NCBI GenBank assembly: GCA_965646165.1
Contig: CBFFYP010000091.1
Location: forward strand, 1 to 16,538
Source of the DNA: MGBC114844 sp910585855
GTDB lineage: Bacteria > Bacillota > Clostridia > Lachnospirales > Lachnospiraceae
Length of the DNA stretch: 16,538 nucleotides
Reading direction: 5' to 3'
A program made the translations under genes and the position numbers. Positions 6,618 through 13,399 of the stretch are shown here, in pieces. Below the pieces are notes generated by a model. That model had not been told where the DNA came from, did no database searches, and saw only the letters and a list, made by a program, of their open reading frames with translations. How positions within the stretch are numbered: the first letter of the stretch is position 1; each line of letters begins with the position of its first letter.

Positions 6618-8343
6618 CTTTACTGCCTCCCTTCTGCTGCGACTGATAGATATCCCGATAGATTGCATTATTTTCCAATAATTCCTGATGTGTTCCAATT
6701 CCGTTTATTTTTCCGTCATGCAGTACCAAAATCCGATCCGCATCCTGTACAGAAGAAATTCTCTGTGCAATAATCAGCTTTGTTGTATCTGGTATTTCCT
6801 CTCGAAATGCCTTTCGTATCAGCGCATCTGTCTTGGTATCTACTGCACTGGTCGAATCATCCAAAATCAAAATTTTCGGTTTTTTCAGCAATGCTCTGGC
6901 AATACAAAGCCTCTGCTTCTGTCCGCCGGACACATTTGTTCCGCCCTGTTCGATATAAGTATCATATTTCTCAGGAAAATTTTGAATAAATTCATCCGCC
7001 TGTGCCAGCCGGCAGACCCTTACAATCTCCTCATCTGATGCCTCCTTATTTCCCCAGCGAAGATTCTCCCGAATCGTTCCAGAAAACAGCACATTCTTTT
7101 GAAGCACCATCGCCACTTCATTTCTCAGACTCTCAATTTCATACTTACGTACATCCAGACCTCCGACTTCTACACTGCCTTCGGTTACATCATAAAGCCT
7201 AGGCACAAGCTGTACAAAAGAAGTCTTTGCACTTCCTGTTCCTCCCAATATACCAATCGTTTCCCCGGAAGCAATCGAAAGATTGATATTCTGCAAAACC
7301 TCCTTTTCTTTATCGTTTTGATAAGAAAAACTAACATTTCGAAATACAATCGAGCCATCTTTTATCTCTGTCACCGGATCTGCTCCATTCCTTAAATCCG
7401 ATTGTTCCTCAATTACCTCAGCAATTCGCTCCCCTGAAGCCCTTGACATTGTAATCATAACAAAAACCATAGAAAGCATCATTAAACTCATCAAAATATT
7501 GATAACATAAGTAAATAAACTCATCAACTGCCCTGTAGAAAGACTTCCTCCTACAATCATTTTTGCACCCAGCCAAGAAATCAAAAGAATACAAGTATAC
7601 ATAGTAAACATCATAACCGGACCATTTAAAGTTAAAATTCTCTCTGCACGTACAAACATCTGATACAGATTTTCATTTGCCTTTTGAAATTTTTTCTTTT
7701 CATAGTCCTCTCGAACATATGCTTTTACCACACGTATGGCACTCACATTTTCCTGCACACTGGCATTTAAATCATCATACTTTTTAAATACCTGTGTAAA
7801 AATAGGATGTACATTCAGCATAATAAAAGCTAAAGCTGTTCCTAAAAAAAGAATCGCTCCAACAAACACCAAAGAAAGCTCTCCACTGATTGCAAAAGCC
7901 ATAAACAAAGCACAAATCAGCATAATCGGCGCACGTACACACATCCGCAATACCATCTGATAAGCATTTTGAATATTGGTTACATCCGTAGTCAAACGAG
8001 TAACAAGCCCTGCTGTCGAATATTTATCAATATTAGAAAAAGAATATCCCTGAATATTCTCATACATTGCCTGCCGAAGATTTTTTGCTAAACCAGTACT
8101 GGCAAAAGCAGCATTTTTTCCTGCAAATACCCCACATGCCAAAGAACAAGCAGCCATAACAAACATCAAAATACCCATTACAACAACATGCCGGATATCT
8201 CCCTTTTCTAATCCGTCATCAATAATGGAAGCCATCATAAGCGGAATTAAAACTTCCAGTATTACCTCAAGCACGCCAAAAACAGGAGCTAAAATCGAAC
8301 ATCTTTTAAACTCCTTGACTTGTGATAATAACGTTTTTATCAT
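6607..8343 (-). CDS. ABC multidrug exporter half-transporter, degenerate-site subunit of a heterodimer
   Basis: A 578-residue half-exporter with six predicted membrane helices (to about residue 305) and a nucleotide-binding domain. Of three possible ATGs (8367, 8352, 8343) I prefer 8343: AAAGGA lies about nine bases before it and the product MIKTLLSQVKEFK fits the family start; 8367 has no clear ribosome site. Walker A is GGTGSAKT (367-374, Ala for the usual Gly), Q-loop Gln415, signature VSGGQ (471-475), Walker B ILILDD with Asp496 where the catalytic Glu should be, and Gln527 in place of the switch His (IIAQR). These substitutions mark the non-hydrolytic site of heterodimeric exporters, matched by the consensus partner next door. 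It is the first transporter gene, 100 bases behind the MarR gene and just after a 24-bp palindrome, so MarR control is likely. Confidence 0.92.
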   Translation of the reverse strand: MIKTLLSQVKEFKRCSILAPVFGVLEVILEVLIPLMMASIIDDGLEKGDIRHVVVMGILMFVMAACSLACGVFAGKNAAFASTGLAKNLRQAMYENIQGYSFSNIDKYSTAGLVTRLTTDVTNIQNAYQMVLRMCVRAPIMLICALFMAFAISGELSLVFVGAILFLGTALAFIMLNVHPIFTQVFKKYDDLNASVQENVSAIRVVKAYVREDYEKKKFQKANENLYQMFVRAERILTLNGPVMMFTMYTCILLISWLGAKMIVGGSLSTGQLMSLFTYVINILMSLMMLSMVFVMITMSRASGERIAEVIEEQSDLRNGADPVTEIKDGSIVFRNVSFSYQNDKEKEVLQNINLSIASGETIGILGGTGSAKTSFVQLVPRLYDVTEGSVEVGGLDVRKYEIESLRNEVAMVLQKNVLFSGTIRENLRWGNKEASDEEIVRVCRLAQADEFIQNFPEKYDTYIEQGGTNVSGGQKQRLCIARALLKKPKILILDDSTSAVDTKTDALIRKAFREEIPDTTKLIIAQRISSVQDADRILVLHDGKINGIGTHQELLENNAIYRDIYQSQQKGGSKDGR

Positions 8344-8375
8344 CTCTCTCATCCTTTCTTTTTTCATTTTTCTAT

Positions 8376-8399
8376 TTAAAACAAATCAATTTGTTTTAA
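8376..8399. promoter_or_regulatory. Perfect 24-bp palindrome, probable MarR operator
   Basis: TTAAAACAAAT, two bases CA, then ATTTGTTTTAA: perfect 11-bp arms in the 100-base gap between the marR-type gene and the first ABC gene, ending 32 bases before the preferred ABC start. Long AT-rich palindromes at this position are typical MarR-family binding sites. It could block transcription entering the exporter genes or act as a roadblock inside a shared transcript. As RNA it could also form a hairpin, but the AT-rich stem and lack of a T-run make a terminator less likely. Confidence 0.65.
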
Positions 8400-8443
8400 C
8401 CCTAACTGTAAGTCCCCTAACATTTAAGCAAAAAATTCCTTCA

Positions 8444-8893
8444 TTACTCCCCCATTCGATTCAAATTTCTTTTCATCTGATCTATAATCCGAAAAAAACA
8501 TACTTTCTCCTCCTCTGAAATTCCCTCAGAAAGCTGCTCCTCAATCTGTTCCATCTGAGCAATAATCTGATCATGCACTTCTATTGCCTTTGCTGTCAAT
8601 ACCAACTTCTTTAACCTAGCATCCCCTGAAACACTCTGCCTTTTCACATAACCCCTTTTCTCCAACAACTGCAAAATTCCAGTAGCCGTAGAACGCCGAA
8701 TTTCACAAGCTTTCTCCACATCTTTCTGAAACGTTTCCAAACCAGCTTCATCCCTCATCCGAATAAAACCAATAATCCACCCCTGCGTCCGAGTCACCTC
8801 CAACACATCAAAAGCAGAATAAAACTTTCTTTGAATTAAATTAGAAATCATCTTAATATCGCCGCCCATATCTCGGCGACCACGAAATGACAT
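8444..8893 (-). CDS. MarR-family transcriptional regulator of the ABC exporter operon
   Basis: A 149-residue winged-helix regulator. ATG 8893 is preferred: AGAGGGGAGAG ends four bases upstream, and a longer frame to 9016 would run through a structured repeat and is not real. Dimerisation helices flank a winged helix-turn-helix: RRSTATGILQLLEKRGYVKR (about residues 66-85) with the recognition helix, then the wing SVSGDARLKKLVLT, whose D-x-R is the MarR wing signature, and a C-terminal helix pair. MarR proteins usually repress nearby exporter genes and release DNA when they bind a small ligand. Gene order marR, ABC, ABC, all leftward with a palindrome between, supports that job. Its promoter is not obvious; a TATAAA at about 8912-8917 has no good -35, and R1 occupies the DNA from 8930 on. 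Confidence 0.88.
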   Translation of the reverse strand: MSFRGRRDMGGDIKMISNLIQRKFYSAFDVLEVTRTQGWIIGFIRMRDEAGLETFQKDVEKACEIRRSTATGILQLLEKRGYVKRQSVSGDARLKKLVLTAKAIEVHDQIIAQMEQIEEQLSEGISEEEKVCFFRIIDQMKRNLNRMGE

Positions 8894-8929
8894 TTTACTC
8901 TCTCCCCTCTTTTTTTTATAATCCCGGAC

Positions 8930-9070
8930 GCTGAAAGGGAAAGAAAGGTCTATTCCGGGCTCGCTTGCGCTTAGCATTTCCTCGTAGCGGACACATAAGG
9001 TGCTAAAATACAGCACCTAAGTGCCGACGGGAAATGATGACCCTGCATAGACCTTTCTTTCCCTTTCAGC
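8930..9070 (-). repeat. Structured repeat R1 (141 bp, R family)
   Basis: The ends form a perfect 24-bp inverted repeat (8930-8953 and 9047-9070; outer sequence GCTGAAAGG/CCTTTCAGC). Oriented leftward, the interior reads GCAGGGTCATCATTTCCCG ... GGAAATGCTAAGCGCAAGC ... CCCGGA, nearly the same as R2. Nested stems: CATTTCC with GGAAATG; GTCGGCAC with GTGTCCGC (one mismatch); and an apical hairpin AGGTGCT/AGCACCT (on the plus strand at 8998-9004 and 9012-9018). A GCAA tetraloop-like GCGCAAGC follows. The unit ends in GCGTCC. It is oriented with marR and ends 36 bases before the marR start, so it may lie in that operon's leader. It has no coding capacity. Confidence 0.85.
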
Positions 9071-9351
9071 TGATTCTTCCAACCAGCCAAAAAAAGTGCC
9101 GTTATACATCTATTATCCGTAAAAAATAAGTTACAGCACAATCCAATTTTCCTATCGTTATTCAACCAACAGCTAACTATTTTTATTATGACGATTTCCC
9201 ATAGATTCTTATAATTACTCCATTTTCTTATAGAAACATACAGCCAAAATCTAAAGAAAAATCTGCAAAGAAATATCTTTTTCTATACATACTTCATATT
9301 ACAGCAAACACTTTACTATTGGCTATCATTTTTTTCGGTTCAGAATACACA
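9071..9351. other. AT-rich spacer between repeats R1 and R2
   Basis: There are 281 bases without a convincing gene, RNA or terminator. R1 and R2 point away from each other across this spacer. The string CAACCAACAGC (about 9164-9174) resembles the 5' flank of the E1 unit (CCAACCAACAGC) and might be a relic or chance. No promoter is good enough to call. Confidence 0.4.
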
Positions 9352-9492
9352 GCCGAAAGCCAAATGGGGTTCTATGCAGGGTCATCATTTCCCGTCGGCA
9401 CTTAGACGCTATATTTTAGCGTCTTATGTGTCCGCTACGAGGAAATGCTAAGCGCAAGCGGGCCCGGAATAGAACCCCATTTGGCTTTCGGC
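9352..9492 (+). repeat. Structured repeat R2 (141 bp, R family)
   Basis: Same length and core as R1 but opposite orientation. Its terminal stem is a perfect 24-bp inverted repeat with a different sequence (GCCGAAAGCC.../...GGCTTTCGGC; 9352-9375 and 9469-9492). The apical hairpin is AGACGCTA/TAGCGTCT (9404-9411, 9417-9424), where R1 has AGGTGCT/AGCACCT: two positions changed with their partners. CATTTCC/GGAAATG and GCGCAAGC are kept. It is preceded by ACA and followed by GTCCCC, the shared boundary. With R1 it makes a divergent pair whose cores are a long inverted repeat. Confidence 0.87.
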
Positions 9493-9546
9493 GTCCCCTC
9501 CAAACCCCTACTACAGAAAATAAATTTTTTGTTAGGCTGCTAGCAT

Positions 9547-9575
9547 AGTATAGCAAAATCTATTGTAAAATACAA
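9547..9575 (-). promoter_or_regulatory. Possible sigma-A promoter reading leftward toward R2, R1 and marR
   Basis: On the minus strand: TTGTAT, a 17-base spacer, and TATACT preceded by TGC, giving an extended -10. If active, its transcript would cross R2 in antisense, then R1 in sense, then marR. The -35 matches only 3 of 6 bases. This is a prediction by eye. Confidence 0.35.
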
Positions 9576-9656
9576 GCAATTTAAATTTTTTTAATAAATT
9601 TTTATCATTAGTTTATCTCTAAATATATCCAGAATCCAGCTAAGGAACTGTAAAGA

Positions 9657-9702
9657 AAAAATTTGCTAACCTTTTTTTGTATAGTTAAAGATTAGCAAAT
9701 TT
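9657..9702 (-). terminator. Intrinsic terminator of the EAL-protein gene
   Basis: Reading leftward, AAATTTGCTAA (9702-9692), a 22-base loop, then TTAGCAAATTT (9669-9659) running into further Ts (TTTTTTC). It lies about 50 bases beyond the stop of the leftward signalling gene. The stem is AT-rich and the loop large, so efficiency may be moderate. Confidence 0.55.
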
Positions 9703-9754
9703 GTACTTTCATTTTTCACTTTTCCGTCCCCACTGTATAAAACCTAACATCTTT

Positions 9755-12388
9755 TTAAGCCATCATCCGCTCACTGATTCGATAACGATTCCCGCCCTCT
9801 GCCTGTGCTGTTAAAAAGGCTCGTCTGGCATTTTCATAAAGGGTTTCATAGTCATGATCTTCTTCTGTACAAGGACAAACCCCAAATGTGCAGCTAACAG
9901 GCACATCTTGTACACAAAAATTCAAACAATTCTGCAGCCCTCCAATTCGATTTTTTAATTTGTCCTGACTCATAGATGCCTTTAAAAGCAAGGCAAATTG
10001 ATTGTCCTCCATCCGTCCAATTAAATCATAGTTTCGGACATTATTTTTAAGAAGTTCTGCTACTGCAGCCAAAAGTTCTTCTTCTGTCATCCCTTCTTTT
10101 TCTCCGGCGATCTCTGTCAAACGATCAATTTTAAGAAATACTAAAACTGCCTTTTCCTGCCCCTGTAAGTACTCCCTTGCTTCTCGTTCAAATGCATTGG
10201 AGTTTAATACTTTTGTCACTTCATCCAAAGAAGCTTCCATCGTTTCAAAAAATCGCTGCTGCACTCCCACTCTTTCTTTTCTTTTTCTTCGTATTTGATT
10301 GACTAAAGCATCGGTTACTAGCTGCTGTGCTTCTTCTCTTAGATATGGTTTGGAAAGCAGCCCTTCTACCTGAATCCCCGGCACTCTTTTTTCTAGTTCG
10401 CCCCCTGCCTGTGAAGTAATGATAACGGGTATTTGTTTATACAATTCATCTGTCTTTAAACGCTTTAACAGTTCAAATCCATCCATTCCCGGCATATATA
10501 AATCCAGCATAATGATTGTAATTTTTTTATAATATCTCTGGATAAACTTCCACGCTTCCACGCCGTTGTCACATTCCTTTATATTATACTGCCCTTCAAA
10601 ATATTCCCGAAGAATCACACGATTAAATGCCAAATCATCCACTACCAGCATCAGATTGGTTTCTACCTGTTTTTCTTTTTTCTTCATAGAATTCTGAATA
10701 TAAGAGTCTATATCATAAACCGGCTGTACTTCCCACTCTTCTAACATCTTTTCTAAATCCGCTGCCTGCATAGGCTTTGCAAAATAATATCCCTGTATAA
10801 TATTGCATTTTAACTCTTTTAAATGTTCTAGCTGCTCCCTGTTTTCCACTCCCTCTGCTACAATCAACAGATTCATCCACTTGGCTAAATTAATCACAGA
10901 ACTAATAATATTTTTTGAATTTTTATGCAGAAATTCATTTTGTATAAATTTCATATCCAGTTTCAGTACATCAATCGGAATCTCAGAAAGGGCATTTAAA
11001 GAAGAATAACCCGTTCCGAAATCGTCCATTTCAATAATAAAACCCTTTTCTCTTAACTCTGTCACCACTTTAATCAACTGCTGCGGATTTTCTGAATAGG
11101 CGGACTCCGTTACTTCTAAATGCAGCAGACGTGTTTCTAACCCGTACTTTTCCATCAATTTTGGAAAATATACCGTTAAATCCTCATTGTAAATATCCTT
11201 TCTTGATACATTTACAGAAATCGGAATGTTCATTCTTTTATTTTCTTTTCGATGTTTTAAAAAGACACAGACTTCTTCCCATACATATTTATCCACTTCT
11301 GTAATAAAACCATTTTTTTCAAAAACCGGAAGAAATTCATTTGGTGCTAAAAAGCCATACTCTGGATGAATCCAGCGCACCAAAGCCTCTGCCCCTACAA
11401 TGCTCTCTTCCTCCGCATCAAATTTCGGCTGATAATAGACCTGAAACTGGTGCATCTCTAATGCCTGATTCATAATACTGGTAATCTTCTGCTCTATAAT
11501 CAGATTTTCTCTAATGGTATCGTTATAATAACAAAAAACTTTATCATACTGATTTTTAATCATTTTAGTTGCTAAAGAAGCCCTGTCACACATCGCCCGT
11601 ACAATATATTCCTCTTCTGCAATGATGTAGATTCCAAATTTTATAATAATCTTTGTAGAATAAAAATAATTTTGTATCCGATCGAAAATCTGCAAAAACT
11701 TCTCCTCTAAATCCGCCTGTCCTTTTGTAAATAAAAAGAATTGATCGGCATATCCATGAGCAATCAATGTATCCTCATCAAATGTATCTTGCAGTTCCTC
11801 TGCAATCCGTTTTAACAGGCGATCTCCCTCTGCCTCTCCATAAGTATCATTAAAAACCTTAAACCGCTCCAAATCCGCCGCTACAATATAATATCCTGTT
11901 TCTCCTGCCCTTAAGCGCTGCTCTACCTTTCGGTAAAAAGCATCCTTTGTAAAAAGCCCTGTCAGCGCATCCTCTTCCAATATATGCAGAACCAGCTTTG
12001 CCTCCTGTGTCTGAATCAAATTTTTCAATCGAAGATAGACCAGTTCCCGATGATAAGGCGGCAGAATATAATCGTTTGCTCCATAGGTCAATGCCTCTAA
12101 ACCAACCTTCTCTTCTGCTTCCTGTATCAAAGCAAGAATCGGAATTTCAGCAAAAGCCTTTTCTTTTTTTATCGCTTCCAATAAGTAATACGGATTTTGA
12201 TCTAATAGACTAATATTTAAAAGAATAGCAGAAATCCGTCTTCTTCCCTGATGATTTTGCAGAATCTCCCAAGCTTCTGCCTGATCCTTTGCCGCAAATA
12301 CGATATACTCTGTTTCTAATAATTTATAAAACCACTTTCGTTTCAACAAATCTTCATTTATTATAAGTACTGTTCTCTTCGTATCCAT
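9755..12388 (-). CDS. Five-domain c-di-GMP phosphodiesterase: REC*-GGDEF*-EAL-REC-GGDEF*
   Basis: An 877-residue soluble protein. ATG 12388 follows AAAGGAG by nine bases. Domain order: an N-terminal receiver (about 5-125) with Asn58 where the phosphorylated Asp is expected; a GGDEF domain (about 139-290) with YADQF (213-217) for GGDEF; an EAL domain (about 300-550) with EAL 334-336, Asn393, Glu425, Asp455-Asp456 (DDFGTG), Lys476, Glu512 and Gln532, so metal and substrate residues are intact; a second receiver (about 577-697) with Asp584/585, phosphoacceptor Asp629, Thr658 and Lys680; and a final GGDEF-like domain (about 715-870) with EDNQF (794-798). No membrane segment or signal peptide is seen. 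Known chemistry of intact EAL domains predicts hydrolysis of c-di-GMP to pGpG. The degenerate GGDEF domains may bind GTP or act as regulators; the second receiver is the likely phosphorylation input. No histidine kinase is nearby. Confidence 0.9.
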   Translation of the reverse strand: MDTKRTVLIINEDLLKRKWFYKLLETEYIVFAAKDQAEAWEILQNHQGRRRISAILLNISLLDQNPYYLLEAIKKEKAFAEIPILALIQEAEEKVGLEALTYGANDYILPPYHRELVYLRLKNLIQTQEAKLVLHILEEDALTGLFTKDAFYRKVEQRLRAGETGYYIVAADLERFKVFNDTYGEAEGDRLLKRIAEELQDTFDEDTLIAHGYADQFFLFTKGQADLEEKFLQIFDRIQNYFYSTKIIIKFGIYIIAEEEYIVRAMCDRASLATKMIKNQYDKVFCYYNDTIRENLIIEQKITSIMNQALEMHQFQVYYQPKFDAEEESIVGAEALVRWIHPEYGFLAPNEFLPVFEKNGFITEVDKYVWEEVCVFLKHRKENKRMNIPISVNVSRKDIYNEDLTVYFPKLMEKYGLETRLLHLEVTESAYSENPQQLIKVVTELREKGFIIEMDDFGTGYSSLNALSEIPIDVLKLDMKFIQNEFLHKNSKNIISSVINLAKWMNLLIVAEGVENREQLEHLKELKCNIIQGYYFAKPMQAADLEKMLEEWEVQPVYDIDSYIQNSMKKKEKQVETNLMLVVDDLAFNRVILREYFEGQYNIKECDNGVEAWKFIQRYYKKITIIMLDLYMPGMDGFELLKRLKTDELYKQIPVIITSQAGGELEKRVPGIQVEGLLSKPYLREEAQQLVTDALVNQIRRKRKERVGVQQRFFETMEASLDEVTKVLNSNAFEREAREYLQGQEKAVLVFLKIDRLTEIAGEKEGMTEEELLAAVAELLKNNVRNYDLIGRMEDNQFALLLKASMSQDKLKNRIGGLQNCLNFCVQDVPVSCTFGVCPCTEEDHDYETLYENARRAFLTAQAEGGNRYRISERMMA

Positions 12389-12474
12389 TCTACATTTCTC
12401 CTTTGAAGTTTCCCTCTAAGCATACCCTGTCTTTTATATATTAATCTCTACTATTTTATTCTTTCATTTTATTT

Positions 12475-12483
12475 ATTATATCA
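12475..12483 (-). promoter_or_regulatory. Extended -10 promoter of the EAL-protein gene
   Basis: On the minus strand TGATATAAT gives a perfect TATAAT with an upstream TG. No good -35 is seen, which is common for extended -10 promoters. It predicts a start near 12468 and a leader of about 80 bases carrying AAAGGAG (12404-12398). E1 lies about 75 bases upstream of it, outside the mRNA unless transcription starts earlier. Confidence 0.55.
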
Positions 12484-12556
12484 AATTCTGCCCTAATAAT
12501 CTACTACAAAATTCTCCTTTAATCAGGCTTTTGAAATAGAGTTGCTTTCACCGAAC

Positions 12557-12881
12557 GCCAGAGGCGATTTGCTCCTGTCCTTTGCTTGCTCCGCTCCAAA
12601 CGGAAAGAAAGTCTAGAGCTTCTGTATTTACACAAATTCTGCCGGACGAACCGGGGCGCAATTCGCCCTCATAACGACCGAAACGAAACTACTGTAAGGA
12701 AGATTTTATCAGCCATAAAATACCCTCTTCTCTATCATCCGGGCTAAACACGCCCCTTTTTTTGCATACCCTGCATGGAAGCAGGATATGCAAAAAATTC
12801 TAAGTGTTTCCACAGAAGCCCAAGACTTTCTAACCATTTTCCGAAGTCGCAGTCAAAGGACAGGAGCAAATCGCCTCTCGC
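12557..12881 (-). repeat. Structured repeat E1 (325 bp, E family)
   Basis: Terminal arms form a perfect 25-bp inverted repeat (12560-12584 with 12854-12878; AGAGGCGATTTGCTCC and its complement), closed outside by GC/GC. Oriented leftward, the interior has a second stem, GAAAGTCTTGGGCTTCTG with CAGAAGCTCTAGACTTTC, a long hairpin TTTTTTGCATATCCTGC/GCAGGGTATGCAAAAAA with loop TTCCAT, and a 138-base core (12641-12778) with GGGGCGTGTTTAGCCC and GGGCGAATTGCGCCC. It is flanked by CCAACA at its 5' side and ends GCGTTCGGTGAAAGC. It is oriented toward the EAL-protein gene. No open frame fits the unit. Confidence 0.88.
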
Positions 12882-12967
12882 TGTTGGTTGGATTACGCTA
12901 AATATGATGTTTTCTTACTCAGTAAAGTTTAAAAGCAATTCTTTTTTTGTTTCGGAGTCGAAAAACA

Positions 12968-13292
12968 GCCAGATTGGAAAACCGTGGACAGCCTACAGTG
13001 ACTTTGGAAAAAAGTTAGAAGTTCTTAGACTTCTGCTCGAAAACCTAAGATTTTTTTCACATCCTGCTTCCATGCAGGGTGTGAAAAAAAAGGGGCGTGT
13101 TTAGCCCGAATGATAGAGAAGAGGGTGCTTTATGGCTGATAAAATCTTCCTTACAGTAGTTTTGTTTCGGTTGTTATAAGGGCGAATTGCGCCCCGGTCT
13201 GTCCGGCTGGATAAACAGAAAGGCAGAAGTCTTAGAACTTCTTACTTTTTGGAAATCGGAACTGCAGGCTGTCCACGGTTTTCCAATCTGGC
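12968..13292 (+). repeat. Structured repeat E2 (325 bp, E family)
   Basis: Exactly the same length as E1 and in the opposite orientation, with 5' ends 86 bases apart. The 138-base core (13070-13207) differs from E1 at only about ten positions, but the terminal stem is unrelated: a perfect 27-bp inverted repeat beginning GCCAGATTGGAAAACC and ending GGTTTTCCAATCTGGC. The core hairpin keeps pairing through changes (TTCACATCCTGC/GCAGGGTGTGAA against TGCATATCCTGC/GCAGGGTATGCA in E1), and the second stem is AGAAGTTCTTAGACTTCTGC with its near-complement. It is preceded by ACA and ends GCGTCCTCC. It points at the RqcH gene, ending 107 bases before the start codon. Confidence 0.88.
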
Positions 13293-13332
13293 GTCCTCCA
13301 AAAGACTTATTGAAAAAAATTCTCTTCTATAC

Positions 13333-13361
13333 TTGCAGAATAAAAAAAGAACTGGTAATAT
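13333..13361 (+). promoter_or_regulatory. Probable promoter of the RqcH gene
   Basis: TTGCAG (13333-13338), 17 bases, and TAATAT (13356-13361) preceded by TGG as an extended -10. The predicted start near 13368 leaves a 32-base leader with AGAAAGGA (13381-13388). It begins 40 bases beyond E2, so E2 would not be part of this transcript. Confidence 0.4.
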
Positions 13362-13399
13362 CTTATTTATACTATAAACCAGAAAGGACTGATTTTTAT

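Noticed and set aside
4653..8518. Several plus-strand reading frames of 60-180 codons opposite the ABC and MarR genes
   Set aside because: They are antisense shadows of well-supported genes, lack ribosome sites and are rich in Pro, Ser, His and Asn as expected of such frames.
8894..9016. Longer N-terminus for the MarR gene
   Set aside because: It would translate repeat R1; a good ribosome site precedes ATG 8893.
12775..13104. 109-residue reading frame spanning E1 and E2
   Set aside because: It crosses two structured repeats, has no ribosome site or recognisable domain, and the copies do not keep the frame.
13187..13399. Longer N-terminus for the RqcH gene (MRPGLSGWINRK...)
   Set aside because: It translates the core end and 3' arm of repeat E2, and the family starts at MAFDGIVISN with a ribosome site before ATG 13400.
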